NCBI RefSeq assembly: GCF_000478985.1
Contig: NZ_AWXB01000060.1
Location: 1-64,000, forward strand
DNA length: 64,000 nucleotides
Origin: Peptoniphilus sp. BV3C26
GTDB taxonomy: Bacteria; Bacillota; Clostridia; Tissierellales; Peptoniphilaceae
Reading direction: 5' to 3'
Shown here: positions 31,819 through 41,178 of the stretch, piece after piece
Layout: each line of letters opens with the position of its first letter
Position numbering within the stretch: position 1 is the first letter of the stretch
Position numbers and translations under genes: made by a program
The notes under the pieces: model-generated
What the model saw: the letters and a program-made list of their open reading frames with translations, nothing else
Told to the model about the DNA's origin: nothing
The model's database searches: none

Positions 31819-34746
31819 TTACTTTACCATGTCTTCTATTAAACGAATCCAGTTTTCGACAATACCATTTTCGTTTCTTCTGATATATTCATGGGAATTT
31901 GCAGCTTCCATAATTTCATAGTAAGCCCAATGATTTTCATTTAAGTCTGTAAAATGCTTTAAAAGTCCTAGGTTTTCTATGCCTTCAAGACTTTTTGCAT
32001 CAGCCTTTCTATCATAAAAATTATTCAAGATAGTTACAATTTCAGCTCTTGTAATAGGAGCATCAGGACGGAAAGTTCCATCAGGATAACCTGCTATACG
32101 ATTATTTCCGTAAGCTTGATTAATCGCATCTTCATAAATGTGTCCTTTTACATCAGCAAAAGGTGCAATAGAATTATTTTTCTTATCTATAAACTCTATT
32201 AATTTTGCAAATTCAGCCCTTGTAATAGGAGAATCAGGGCGAAAATCTTGTCCGGATTTTTCAACTAAAATACCCTTTTCAAAAGCAGCATTGATATACT
32301 TGTTGTACCAAGAACCTTCCTTAAGATCCGAGAAAATTCTTGAACTTGAATCACTTAAATCATAGCCTTCAAGACGACTTATAAGAGCCACTGCTTCTGC
32401 CCTTGTCATTTTGCCTTCTGGTAATACTCTTTGATCTAAATAGCCTGCTAAATATGCCTTATGACTTTCAATTTTCTTTTTAAATTCATCAGGGCTTTTT
32501 ATAGTGAAAGTTCCCAAATAACCCTCATCTTTTACTTTCCTTTCAATCTTTTCCCATTGAGCGGCAAAAATGTAGTTGCCGTCAAGCTTAAATTTATTGC
32601 CTGGATTAAGAGTAACTTTATTTACACTTGCAGCATCTGAAGTTACTTTTGTACCCCTCCATCCAGTAAATTTAAAGCCTTCTCTCACAGGCCCTGCTGG
32701 AATAGTGATTTCATCATTTACCTTATGGGCTTCCTGCTTTTCTGTTTTTCCGTCTTCAAATTTTCCGCCGTTGGCATCATAAATTATTAAAAAGTCTCCC
32801 TTGTAATTTATGTCATAATTATTTAAAAGGCTTTTGCTCATGCCCTTCATATGAGGAATATCAGATGTATCACTAAATTTTAGTTTATCAAATCTATCAT
32901 AATTTATTGGAGGTGCAAATAGACCTAATCTAGCCTCATTACCCTTAAACAATGTAGTTTTATCGATGCTTAAATTTTGATACTTAGTTTCATCTGCAGG
33001 ATTTTTATAATCGCTTGATACATTATAGATAGCTCCTCCAAATCCAGCTTTGTTATCTATAAACTTGCTTGAATCGCTAATATTGACAGTAACACCCTCA
33101 TCAATATAAATACCTCCGCCTGCAAGAGTTTTTTGATCTTGTTTAGAACCAGTATCGTTGCCATTAAATTCAGTTCCTTTTATATTGACAGTTCCTTTAC
33201 TTTGTGAGCCACCTGTTCCAACAAAGATGCCAGCAGCTCCATTAGCTGTATTGTTTTTAATTATACACTTATTTAAATTAACGATAGTTTGAGCTACAGA
33301 TACAATTCCGCCACCTAATAAATCTGAATTATTAGCTTCTATACTAGAGTTTTCAACAGTTAAAGTGCCAAGAATAGCTGTTATACCTCCACCTATATTT
33401 TTAGACTTGTTATTTTTTATTGTGCTATTTTTAATTGTATAATTTACTGTGGGATTGTTTTGTACACCTAATAACAAAGCTCCACCACGAGCTTTACTAT
33501 CGTTCTTTTCAAAAGTACAGTTGTCAATGTCAATGTCTGCGTCAACACTATAAACAGCTCCACCGTCTGACACTGAACTATTTTCTGTAAAAGTAGAGTT
33601 TTTTATTTCAGCTCCGCCTTGTAAATACAAAGCACCACCAGCTGATGCAACTTTATTGTTTTTAAATGTAACATCATTTAGTGTTAATTTCTTTGATGAA
33701 AAAATTGCTCCAGCCCAATTAGCTGTATTATTTTCAAAAGTGGTATTTGAAACACTAAATTCTTTTGAGCTATATATTGCACCACCTGTGCTTGCTTTAT
33801 TGCCTTTAAATGTAGCATTAGAAATACTTGCTGAATTATTTTTACCAATAAAAATAGCTCCACTAGTTTTCTTGGCTTCATTATTTTCAAAAGTTCCTCC
33901 AGTGATGTTTAGAACTCCAGAAGCCGCTATAGCTCCACCATCACTTGTGTTGGATTTGTTGTTTTTAAAAGTTCCGCCACTAATATTTACTGTAGAGTCT
34001 TTACGAGCTTGAATAACTCCACCTTGTGTATCTGAATTGTTATTTTGTATTATTGCTCCATCTTCAATATTAAGGACACAATTAGAAGAAACTAATATAG
34101 CTGGACCATCATACGAAGGAACGTCAATAAAGTTTTGTACAACCGTTCCTTTCCCTAATGTAAGTTGGCCATTTTCTGATAAAAATGTTAGTTCTCCGTC
34201 CTTATTACCATCTAAAATTATATTTTCAACTCGCATCTTGCAATTATGGGCAACATAAAAAATTAGTCGTGTTCCAAGCCTTTTTAAAGTGCAAGTTTTC
34301 CCATCAGCTGATTTTAGTAAAATGTTAACATCCTGCCTTGACCATACGTCCTCATTTGCAGGAATATCATAATCTTTATTAACTGTAATTACATATTCGT
34401 TTGCCATATCATTTTGTTCACATGCGCCAAAAGCATCAAAAAGAGTGTCAAACTCTCCAACAAGTGTCCCGTCTCCTGTACTTCCAACAGATCTTTTTGT
34501 TACTGTGAAAGTCTTTTCCGTTCCTCCCACAGGATTTTGCATTAAAAGTTTTTTGCTTTTATCTTCTTTAAAATTTAAAACTTTTCCTTTATTTTCCACA
34601 TCTTTAGAATCTTTATTCATAAGTTCCTCTTGAGGTAAATCATTTTTTACATGATTTAGAGGATCTGTGGAAGCTAAAGTCCTTGTAGGAAAGATAAAAC
34701 TTCCTAAAAGAAGGGCTAAAATAAAAATTAAATTAAATTTTTTCAT
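31819..34746 (-). CDS. Surface protein: right-handed beta-helix, InlB-type repeat and three SLH domains
   Basis: The 975-residue protein has a signal peptide (1-25). Residues about 150-620 are a long series of beta-helix rungs of the form 'GGAI..S...ISNATFKGNKA', as in pectate-lyase-like adhesins and autotransporter-like polymorphic proteins. An InlB B-repeat follows at about 650-735 (YDANGGKFEDGKTEKQ to GWRG and FAAQWEK). Three SLH repeats (about 765-955: YLAGYLDQRVLPEGKMTRAEA, ILVEKSGQDFRPDSPITRAEFA, IAGYPDGTFRPDAPITRAEI) anchor it to the wall. It is likely an adhesin or host-interaction protein. It shares layout with the protein at 45711-48758. Confidence 0.88.
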   Translation of the reverse strand: MKKFNLIFILALLLGSFIFPTRTLASTDPLNHVKNDLPQEELMNKDSKDVENKGKVLNFKEDKSKKLLMQNPVGGTEKTFTVTKRSVGSTGDGTLVGEFDTLFDAFGACEQNDMANEYVITVNKDYDIPANEDVWSRQDVNILLKSADGKTCTLKRLGTRLIFYVAHNCKMRVENIILDGNKDGELTFLSENGQLTLGKGTVVQNFIDVPSYDGPAILVSSNCVLNIEDGAIIQNNNSDTQGGVIQARKDSTVNISGGTFKNNKSNTSDGGAIAASGVLNITGGTFENNEAKKTSGAIFIGKNNSASISNATFKGNKASTGGAIYSSKEFSVSNTTFENNTANWAGAIFSSKKLTLNDVTFKNNKVASAGGALYLQGGAEIKNSTFTENSSVSDGGAVYSVDADIDIDNCTFEKNDSKARGGALLLGVQNNPTVNYTIKNSTIKNNKSKNIGGGITAILGTLTVENSSIEANNSDLLGGGIVSVAQTIVNLNKCIIKNNTANGAAGIFVGTGGSQSKGTVNIKGTEFNGNDTGSKQDQKTLAGGGIYIDEGVTVNISDSSKFIDNKAGFGGAIYNVSSDYKNPADETKYQNLSIDKTTLFKGNEARLGLFAPPINYDRFDKLKFSDTSDIPHMKGMSKSLLNNYDINYKGDFLIIYDANGGKFEDGKTEKQEAHKVNDEITIPAGPVREGFKFTGWRGTKVTSDAASVNKVTLNPGNKFKLDGNYIFAAQWEKIERKVKDEGYLGTFTIKSPDEFKKKIESHKAYLAGYLDQRVLPEGKMTRAEAVALISRLEGYDLSDSSSRIFSDLKEGSWYNKYINAAFEKGILVEKSGQDFRPDSPITRAEFAKLIEFIDKKNNSIAPFADVKGHIYEDAINQAYGNNRIAGYPDGTFRPDAPITRAEIVTILNNFYDRKADAKSLEGIENLGLLKHFTDLNENHWAYYEIMEAANSHEYIRRNENGIVENWIRLIEDMVK

Positions 34747-34850
34747 AAAATATTACCTCCAGTCTCTATTTATATTCATTATACATATTTTACCATAGAT
34801 TTTATATATAAAATATAGAATTTAATTTAATTAAAGTTTTAAAAAAGTTT

Positions 34851-35453
34851 TTATTTATATTCTGTATTGTAACCTGTGTTTTCCTTTGGTCTATAGGCAT
34901 TTGGAAAGGCTTGATCGGTGGTAACATCAAGGCTTACCTTTTTAAGAAGTTTATAAACGCCGTAGGGATCTTCGATTGAAATAAATCTATTGGCATCAGA
35001 TGAAACTCTGTAATTAAAAGCTCCATTTACATTTGCATTATAAAACAAATTAAGGGTGCCTACTTTTCTTATATTTTCCAAAAAGTTTACATCAACTGAA
35101 AGGTTTGTGATTTCTCTATGTTCAAGAGTATTTATATCTCTTCCAAATATACCTCGACTAACGTAAACTCTCTTATCCGTAATGGCATATTCGACGGTTC
35201 TGTAATTTATAAGCCTGAATATTGGGCCTATTATGGCAAACCAAACGGGAAATAGATGAAAAATAAAAAAAATAAAAATAAATCCATTTAAAAATTGAGC
35301 ATCTTTTAAAAAATCGGAAATTAAAAATAAATCAAAAAGGCCCCAAAAAATTGCAACTAAATAAATTGCAGGATTTCCCACAATATACAATACAATATCA
35401 GGCTTTCCTCTCCACAATATGCGTTCATTATCATCAACTATACTTTCAATCAT
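34851..35453 (-). CDS. Bacterial PH-domain (YdbS-like) membrane protein
   Basis: The 200-residue protein has ERILWRGKPD at the N-terminus, two transmembrane helices (about residues 25-50 and 60-90) and a bPH2 domain (RTVEYAITDKRVYVSRGIFGRDINTLEHREITNLSV). The domain is thought to mediate protein or lipid interaction at the membrane. The ATG at 35453 is chosen because GGAGGTG is upstream; a longer frame without a ribosome site exists. Confidence 0.85.
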   Translation of the reverse strand: MIESIVDDNERILWRGKPDIVLYIVGNPAIYLVAIFWGLFDLFLISDFLKDAQFLNGFIFIFFIFHLFPVWFAIIGPIFRLINYRTVEYAITDKRVYVSRGIFGRDINTLEHREITNLSVDVNFLENIRKVGTLNLFYNANVNGAFNYRVSSDANRFISIEDPYGVYKLLKKVSLDVTTDQAFPNAYRPKENTGYNTEYK

Positions 35454-35599
35454 TTCGCACCTCCATAATGAAATAATTATAGGTAAAATTTTTTTTTGAT
35501 AAGGTATTTTATCATTGTTAAACAAAGAAATTTTGAATTTTTCGTTATAAATTTGTAAAATTTTCCATAATTTTATATTTAATTAGAATTGTTTTATTG

Positions 35600-35637
35600 T
35601 AAATAAAAAATAGCGATTTTAAGTCGCTATTTTTTTG
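35600..35637 (-). terminator. Terminator of the LemA operon
   Basis: AAATAGCGACTT/AAATCGCTATTT hairpin with T-runs on both strands; on the minus strand it follows lemA. Confidence 0.7.
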
Positions 35638-35709
35638 CCATGTATAAAATTTTAAAACTATAAATGAAAAAGTTTAGCTTTAGTCCTTTTCTATATTTTT
35701 TAGTATAAT

Positions 35710-36285
35710 TTACACATTATAATCAAAATCATCTATGGATTTTTTTTGGTCTAAATTTTCCTCCCTTAAAAAATCCATTTCCACCATACCCTTTAGCTTT
35801 GCCACCTGGGAGGTTGGAAAAGAAACTATTTCTTGATTAAAAATGCTTATATTATTATTCACTATTCTTTTTGCAGCTGCCAATTGTTCATTTTCATCAT
35901 CTATCTCATCTTCCAATCTCAAAAATTCTTCAGAAGATTTAAGCTCCGGATAAGCCTCTGCCAAAACGTGAATCTTTTCTATTGCCTGGTCCTGATTTTT
36001 TATAACATTTTCAAAACCCCTAATTCCAGATTCCTGTCTTAGCTTTACCAAATCGGTAAAAGTGGATTTTTCATACTTAGCAAAAGACTTAGCCACCTTT
36101 ATCATCTGACAAATGGTATCATACCTCTTAGCAAGAGCTATATCTAAATTTTTTTCCGATTCCTTTATTATTATCTTATATCTATTTAATTTATTTGAAG
36201 CCCTTATAAACCAAATTATAAGACAAAATAAAAACAAAAATGGAATGACCAAGAAAGAAGTCACTAAACTAATAAACTTTTCCAT
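35710..36285 (-). CDS. lemA: LemA family protein
   Basis: A 191-residue LemA-type protein: one N-terminal transmembrane helix (about residues 5-26), then a helical bundle with FAKYEKSTFTDLVKLRQES, the AEAYPELKSSEEFLRLEDEI core signature and ENEQLAAAKRIVNNNISIFNQEIVSFPTSQVA. The start MEKFIS at 36285 has an AGGAG site. It directly follows a DUF3137 gene by 10 bp; LemA-DUF3137 pairs are common. Function is not established. Confidence 0.9.
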   Translation of the reverse strand: MEKFISLVTSFLVIPFLFLFCLIIWFIRASNKLNRYKIIIKESEKNLDIALAKRYDTICQMIKVAKSFAKYEKSTFTDLVKLRQESGIRGFENVIKNQDQAIEKIHVLAEAYPELKSSEEFLRLEDEIDDENEQLAAAKRIVNNNISIFNQEIVSFPTSQVAKLKGMVEMDFLREENLDQKKSIDDFDYNV

Positions 36286-36295
36286 AATTTCTCCT

Positions 36296-37249
36296 TTAAA
36301 ATTTCTCACCAATTATATCAATTAATTCATAAAAGTAAGATAATTTACCTCTGATTTTTTCATATTCCCCCGAAAGGGATAAATTTTCCACAGACTTTCC
36401 CCCACCCGGTACCGGGAATAAAAATTTATGAGACTCAAAAGAAATAGCAATATATTTTTCGTCCATATATAGGCAAACCCTCATTTTATCTGACCAATCA
36501 TTTAAAATTTCAATAATCTTAGGATCTAAAATCAATCTTGTATAAAAATCATCCGTAGAAAATATTGAATAAGAATCATTAAACTTAATAGATTCAACCC
36601 TTACCTCTTTTTCATCTTTTCTCTTACTTCCATAGGCCCTATAAATTTTATCACCAAGGAAATTTTCTTTTACAACAGGCACAATCCTAATATGCCCCTT
36701 AATCTTTGTATCCATCTTAGCTGCCAAAACCTGGCCCTCAAAATCAACAACCTCTTCCTCGGTCTTATCCTTGTCCTTTATGTAGTGATATGCCCTCAAA
36801 TTACAAAACTCGGTCTTATAATCATCACCAAAAATTATATGGCAATTGGAATAATATTTTTTAGAATTATAAATTAAATTTCCTAAAATTTCCAAATCTA
36901 TACCCTCAAGATAATTTATCCTTGTATCCGGCAAGATTTCTTTTAAAACAGGTAATAAAAAATTATTTACATAGTCATCAGTCATATTATGTCTATTTTT
37001 TTCTAAATAATTAGACGCAATAATAATCATAATAAAAATAACTATTGCCCCATAAGCCTTAAAATATATAGCAGCATTACCTGCAATTATAAGACCAAGA
37101 CAACCTAAAAATAAAGGCTTTGTTGCCCTATCTTTCATCTTAGCCTTAATAACTTTTAACTTCTCCATATTTTGAGGAGAATTTTCAAGCTCTTGAATTT
37201 TTTTAATAATATCAGGATCAGTAAATTTATCTCTAAATTTTTCCTTCAT
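36296..37249 (-). CDS. DUF3137 membrane protein
   Basis: The 317-residue protein has a cytosolic N-terminus, two adjacent transmembrane helices (about residues 45-80, GCLGLIIAGNAAIYFKAYGAIVIFIMII) and a DUF3137 C-terminal domain with FEGQVLAAKM and FYTRLILDPKIIEILNDW. The ATG at 37249 follows AAAGGATTTATC; an ATG five codons earlier overlaps that site. It forms an operon with lemA. Confidence 0.85.
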   Translation of the reverse strand: MKEKFRDKFTDPDIIKKIQELENSPQNMEKLKVIKAKMKDRATKPLFLGCLGLIIAGNAAIYFKAYGAIVIFIMIIIASNYLEKNRHNMTDDYVNNFLLPVLKEILPDTRINYLEGIDLEILGNLIYNSKKYYSNCHIIFGDDYKTEFCNLRAYHYIKDKDKTEEEVVDFEGQVLAAKMDTKIKGHIRIVPVVKENFLGDKIYRAYGSKRKDEKEVRVESIKFNDSYSIFSTDDFYTRLILDPKIIEILNDWSDKMRVCLYMDEKYIAISFESHKFLFPVPGGGKSVENLSLSGEYEKIRGKLSYFYELIDIIGEKF

Positions 37250-37346
37250 GATAAATCCTTTCATTTATGCTTTACTGTTAAATTTTATCATATTCCATTT
37301 AAGATATGAATAAAAAATTTTTTCTAAAAGCCAATAAAATTTCCAT

Positions 37347-37373
37347 TAAAAAAAGGCCATCAAGCCTTTTTTA
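37347..37373 (-). terminator. Terminator of the two-component operon
   Basis: AAAAGGC-TTGATG-GCCTTTT hairpin ending in a T-run on the minus strand. Confidence 0.7.
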
Positions 37374-37402
37374 TGTGTTTTATTTAAAAGTTATAATAAA
37401 AT

Positions 37403-38698
37403 TTAATTTTTATTTTCAAAGATAAAAGATACTTCTAATCCGGGATGCTTATTTTTTATAATGAATTTTCCTTCATGCAATTCGGCTATTTGTTTAGAGA
37501 TAAAAATACCCAGTCCATGTTTTGTAATATTGGTTAAATCTTCTTCATTAACTTTTTTTATAATGCTTTCAGATAATCCTCTTCCTTCATCTAAAATGGT
37601 AATAGTTAAGCTATTTTTAGATTCTGAAATTATTAGTCTTATTTTCCCTTTTGTATAGATTATTGAATTTTTTAAAATATTTTCAAGCATTCTATAAAAT
37701 AAATTGGGATCCATTTTAAGTTTTATATTTTGCTTTTTTATATTATTTTCAAAAATAATTTCCCTTTCTGGATTTTCATTTAGTTTATCTACTAGGAGTT
37801 TTCTAATTACTTTTAGGAGATTTTCTTCTTTAAAGTTTTCTTTTTCTATGTTTGAAAGGGATAGGGTCAGATTTAAGCTTTCTAAGATATTTGAAATTTT
37901 TAAGACCTGGTCTTTAATATTTTCTACATCAAGGTCTTTTTTATTTTCCTTACTTAGTTCCCATGAAATTTTTGCAAGGGGGGTTCTCACGTCATGGCTC
38001 ACTCCTCTAATCCACTTACCTTGAGCTTCTTTTAAATTTTTATATTTTTCATTTGCCTTATTTATGGAAAATGAAAGGTCTTTTAATTCTCCATATTCAT
38101 CTAATTTTTCATAGTCTTCTTCATAGAGATTGTCTATTGCTTTTTGAAAGGGTAAGATATTTTTAAAAATATTTTTAATATCAATTCTATAAATTATATA
38201 GACAAAGACTAAAAATAAAATTAAAAATATTATAACTAATTCTAAATTAAAAATAAGTTTTTTGTAATTATAATAATTAAATGGTAATTTATCTAAAGAA
38301 TGTTTAGGATAGGCAAATATAAGCAAGCCATCACCTGTTTTATATGTGAATACTGGATAGTCTGCTAAATAAAATCTTGTAAAGCCTGCTACGTCAGTAA
38401 GATTAAATTTATCTTTTACTTCTTTAGGCTTATTAAAGCTTTCTATAACTTTTCCGTCTTTATCAAGTCTTATGGACCAAATATCTTTTTCTTTTAAAAA
38501 TTCTTTATTTTTTTCATTTAAATAAATCTTGCTTTTATTGTCTTCCACATAGGAAAAAATATCATTTGGCCTTGGATATTTATTATTTAATCTGTAGTTT
38601 AGGTAGAGAAATATCGCAAGCAAAAACATTAGAAAAAACATTAAAGAGAGTATTCTTATAACAATTTTTTTAAATCTTTTTAAAATATAATTAAACAT
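37403..38698 (-). CDS. Sensor histidine kinase
   Basis: The 431-residue membrane kinase has TM helices at about 12-34 and 147-170. An extracytosolic sensor of about 110 residues lies between them, and a HAMP-like linker follows. The HisKA box SHDVRTPL has the phospho-acceptor H235. The HATPase domain shows ENILKNSIIYTKG (N box), DEGRGLS and HGLGIFISKQIAELH. It sits 1 bp downstream of its response regulator and diverges from a LanFEG-type ABC exporter. A signal such as a cationic peptide or lantibiotic is likely by analogy with CprRK/NisRK systems. Confidence 0.92.
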   Translation of the reverse strand: MFNYILKRFKKIVIRILSLMFFLMFLLAIFLYLNYRLNNKYPRPNDIFSYVEDNKSKIYLNEKNKEFLKEKDIWSIRLDKDGKVIESFNKPKEVKDKFNLTDVAGFTRFYLADYPVFTYKTGDGLLIFAYPKHSLDKLPFNYYNYKKLIFNLELVIIFLILFLVFVYIIYRIDIKNIFKNILPFQKAIDNLYEEDYEKLDEYGELKDLSFSINKANEKYKNLKEAQGKWIRGVSHDVRTPLAKISWELSKENKKDLDVENIKDQVLKISNILESLNLTLSLSNIEKENFKEENLLKVIRKLLVDKLNENPEREIIFENNIKKQNIKLKMDPNLFYRMLENILKNSIIYTKGKIRLIISESKNSLTITILDEGRGLSESIIKKVNEEDLTNITKHGLGIFISKQIAELHEGKFIIKNKHPGLEVSFIFENKN

Positions 38699-38699
38699 A

Positions 38700-39395
38700 T
38701 TATTCTTCTTTAATTAATTTATAACCAAGACCTTTTATGGTAATTAAGATCTTAGGGTCTCTGGGATTATCTTCTAATTTTTCCCTCAGCCTATATATGT
38801 GGGTTATTAAGGTATTTTCATAGCCATAAGAATCTTCCCAAATGTTGTCTAAAATTCTGTCAATTGAAACTATTTTATTTATATTTTCAGATAAGTAAGC
38901 TAAGATTTTAAATTGTGTGGCTGTTAATGCAATTTCTTCACCGTTTTTTATAAGTATTCCCTTAGATTTATGAAAAATTACATTTCCTAATTTTATTTTT
39001 TCTTGGCTATTAATTTTTTTACTTCTTCTTAAAATTGCATCAATTCTCCAAAGAAGTTCGTCTGGAAAAAATGGCTTGACTAAATAGTCGTCTGCCCTGT
39101 TTTCAAAGCCTTCTCTCCTGTCATCTATTCCATCAAGGGCAGATAAAATTATTACAGCTATATCGGAAGTCTTTCTAACTTCTTTTAATAGGTCAAAGCC
39201 ACTTCCATCGGGAAGCATTAAGTCTAAAACTATTAAATCAATTTTAAAATTTTTTAGCTTAAACCTCGACTCTTTTAAGTTTTTAGCAGTGTAAACTTTT
39301 TTAAAATCCTTATTTTTTAAAAAATTATATAAATTTTCCAATAAGTTTTTTTCATCATCAACTATTAATATAGAAAAATTTCTTCTTAAATCCAT
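38700..39395 (-). CDS. OmpR/PhoB-family response regulator
   Basis: The 231-residue regulator has a receiver domain (acidic pair DD at 13-14, phospho-acceptor D58 in VLDLMLPDGSG, conserved K in VKPF) and a winged-helix DNA-binding domain (about 130-231, ending TIKGLGYKL). It is the first gene of the regulator-kinase pair and is divergent from the ABC exporter, which it probably activates. A TATAAT lies at 39417-39422 upstream on its strand, without a clear -35. Confidence 0.93.
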   Translation of the reverse strand: MDLRRNFSILIVDDEKNLLENLYNFLKNKDFKKVYTAKNLKESRFKLKNFKIDLIVLDLMLPDGSGFDLLKEVRKTSDIAVIILSALDGIDDRREGFENRADDYLVKPFFPDELLWRIDAILRRSKKINSQEKIKLGNVIFHKSKGILIKNGEEIALTATQFKILAYLSENINKIVSIDRILDNIWEDSYGYENTLITHIYRLREKLEDNPRDPKILITIKGLGYKLIKEE

Positions 39396-39522
39396 CTAAA
39401 CCCCCTCGTTAACCTTATTATACAACACTTTTCCAATCTATTTGTTTTTGTGATGTAAAAGTGATCTTGTTTAAACTTTATCTTTATCTGTGAGCTTTAT
39501 TATATTTTTAGGAGGAATGATT

Positions 39523-40416
39523 ATGAACAAAATCTTAGAAATAAAAAATTTAAAAAAATCATATAATAATAAAAAAGTTTTAGATATTGATTTTTTAGAA
39601 ATAGAGGAAAAATCTATTTTTGGTTTAATAGGAAAAAATGGAGCTGGTAAATCTACCCTAATGAAACTTATTCTTGGTCTTGTGAAAAAAGACCAGGGTA
39701 TGATTAAAGTTTTTGGGCAGGAATTAAATTCAAAAAATCAAAAAGATTTCAACAAATTTTTTGGTGCTTTAATTGAAAATCCTTCTTTTTATGACCACTT
39801 AACAGGCTATGAAAATTTAGAAATAATTTGTCAGCTAAAGGGAATAAAAAAAGATGAAATTTTAAAAACCCTGGACCTTGTAGGTCTTAACAATTTAGGC
39901 AAAAAGAAGGCAAGAGAATTTTCTCTTGGTATGAAACAAAGACTTGGTATAGCTATGGCCTTAATAGGAAATCCAAAGCTTTTAATTTTAGATGAACCTA
40001 TAAATGGTTTAGACCCTCAGGGAATTGAGGAAATGAGAAATTTATTTAAAAATATTGTAAAAAATACTTCTACAAGTATCTTAATTTCTTCCCACATCCT
40101 TGATGAGATAGAAAAAATTTCCACCCATATAGGTATCCTTAAAGCTGGAAAGTTAACCTATAATGGAAGCTTGGAAGAATATAGGAGGCTCCATCCCCCA
40201 TTTATATCTTTAGTTACATCTGACAATAAAAAAACTCTGAGTCTTTTAAATCTTGATGAAGATAGGCTAAGGGAGAAAAAAATAATCTTAGGTAAAAAGT
40301 CCAACCAAGATATTGCAGATATAGTGAACTTTTTACATGGCAAGGTAGATATTTATAGGTTAGAGGAAGAAAAAGAAAGCCTGGAAAAACTATTTATTGA
40401 AGAAAGCAGGTCTTAA
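39523..40416 (+). CDS. ABC transporter ATPase (lantibiotic-immunity/BcrA type)
   Basis: A 297-residue ATP-binding subunit: GKNGAGKSTL (Walker A), FSLGMKQRLG (signature), LLILDEPINGLDPQG (Walker B with D-loop) and SSHIL (H-loop). The C-terminal 80 residues are the extension of BcrA/LanF-type exporters. The ATG at 39523 has GGAGG at a proper distance; an upstream in-frame start has none. It is followed by two different six-helix permeases, the LanF-LanE-LanG order. Confidence 0.92.
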   Translation: MNKILEIKNLKKSYNNKKVLDIDFLEIEEKSIFGLIGKNGAGKSTLMKLILGLVKKDQGMIKVFGQELNSKNQKDFNKFFGALIENPSFYDHLTGYENLEIICQLKGIKKDEILKTLDLVGLNNLGKKKAREFSLGMKQRLGIAMALIGNPKLLILDEPINGLDPQGIEEMRNLFKNIVKNTSTSILISSHILDEIEKISTHIGILKAGKLTYNGSLEEYRRLHPPFISLVTSDNKKTLSLLNLDEDRLREKKIILGKKSNQDIADIVNFLHGKVDIYRLEEEKESLEKLFIEESRS

Positions 40417-40417
40417 T

Positions 40418-41170
40418 ATGAAAAACTTAGAAAGAAAAAAATATAAAAGACTGGGAATAAATTTTTTAATAATAATAGTTTTTTTTGTTCAGATGCTAAT
40501 TGTAGCAGGAATTAGTCATTCAAGGTCTTTTTCAGAGGGCAAATATCCCCTTGCTTACATCTTGGATACTTATTTATTTATATCTCTACTGTCAAATCCT
40601 ATATTAATATCATCTCTTATAAAAAAAGTAATAGAAATTGAAGAAAAAAATAAGATGTGGCAGATGGAAATAATTCTTGGAGAAAAGGTTAATTCTATTC
40701 TTCTTAATAAATTTAAAAATTTATCTTTTAAGTTAATTTTATTGCAAATAATTGAAGCCCTAGTTTTTCTTGCCCTAGCAATGAAGTCAGATCATTTCAA
40801 TATTAATAGTGGAATAATTTTAAGATTTTTACTTGTAAATCTATCGGCTTTAATAATAAATTTATTCTTTTTGGCCTTATTTATGATAATAGAAATGAAA
40901 ACAAAAAAAGTTTACACCCTTTCATTTATTTCTATAATAGGGGGCCTTACAGGAGTGATTACCATGCTCACATCAGAAATTCTATCTTTTATAAATCCCT
41001 TTGCTTGGATGGCAAGTCTTTTAAATATTTCTTATGTAAAAGAGTCAGATAAATTTGTCCAGGTTTTAAATCCCTTAAATTTTTATACACTAATTATTGC
41101 CCTTGGTCTTTTAATAATCAGCCTTATTTATTTAAAGACAATGAAATCTTATAACTTATACAAGGATTAG
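40418..41170 (+). CDS. ABC-2-type permease, LanE-like subunit
   Basis: A 250-residue protein with six predicted transmembrane helices, typical in size for lantibiotic-immunity permeases of the EpiE/MutE/NisE group. Visible elements are the first helix FLIIIVFFVQMLIVAGISHS, the NPILISSLIKKVIEIEEKNKMWQ loop and INPFAWMASLL near the C-terminus. The ATG overlaps the end of the ATPase gene (TAATATG), which suggests coupling; a TTG seven codons earlier is less likely. It would form half of the membrane channel. Confidence 0.85.
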   Translation: MKNLERKKYKRLGINFLIIIVFFVQMLIVAGISHSRSFSEGKYPLAYILDTYLFISLLSNPILISSLIKKVIEIEEKNKMWQMEIILGEKVNSILLNKFKNLSFKLILLQIIEALVFLALAMKSDHFNINSGIILRFLLVNLSALIINLFFLALFMIIEMKTKKVYTLSFISIIGGLTGVITMLTSEILSFINPFAWMASLLNISYVKESDKFVQVLNPLNFYTLIIALGLLIISLIYLKTMKSYNLYKD

Positions 41171-41178
41171 GAGGAAAA

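Noticed and set aside
33684-34012. Possible CRISPR-like or tandem repeat array in the beta-helix coding region
   Set aside because: Repeats are degenerate, of irregular spacing and in frame with the protein; they encode beta-helix rungs.
32138-34633. Several plus-strand frames within the beta-helix SLH gene
   Set aside because: Antisense shadows generated by the repetitive composition of the beta-helix rungs; no ribosome sites or domains. The same applies to those within 45711-48758.
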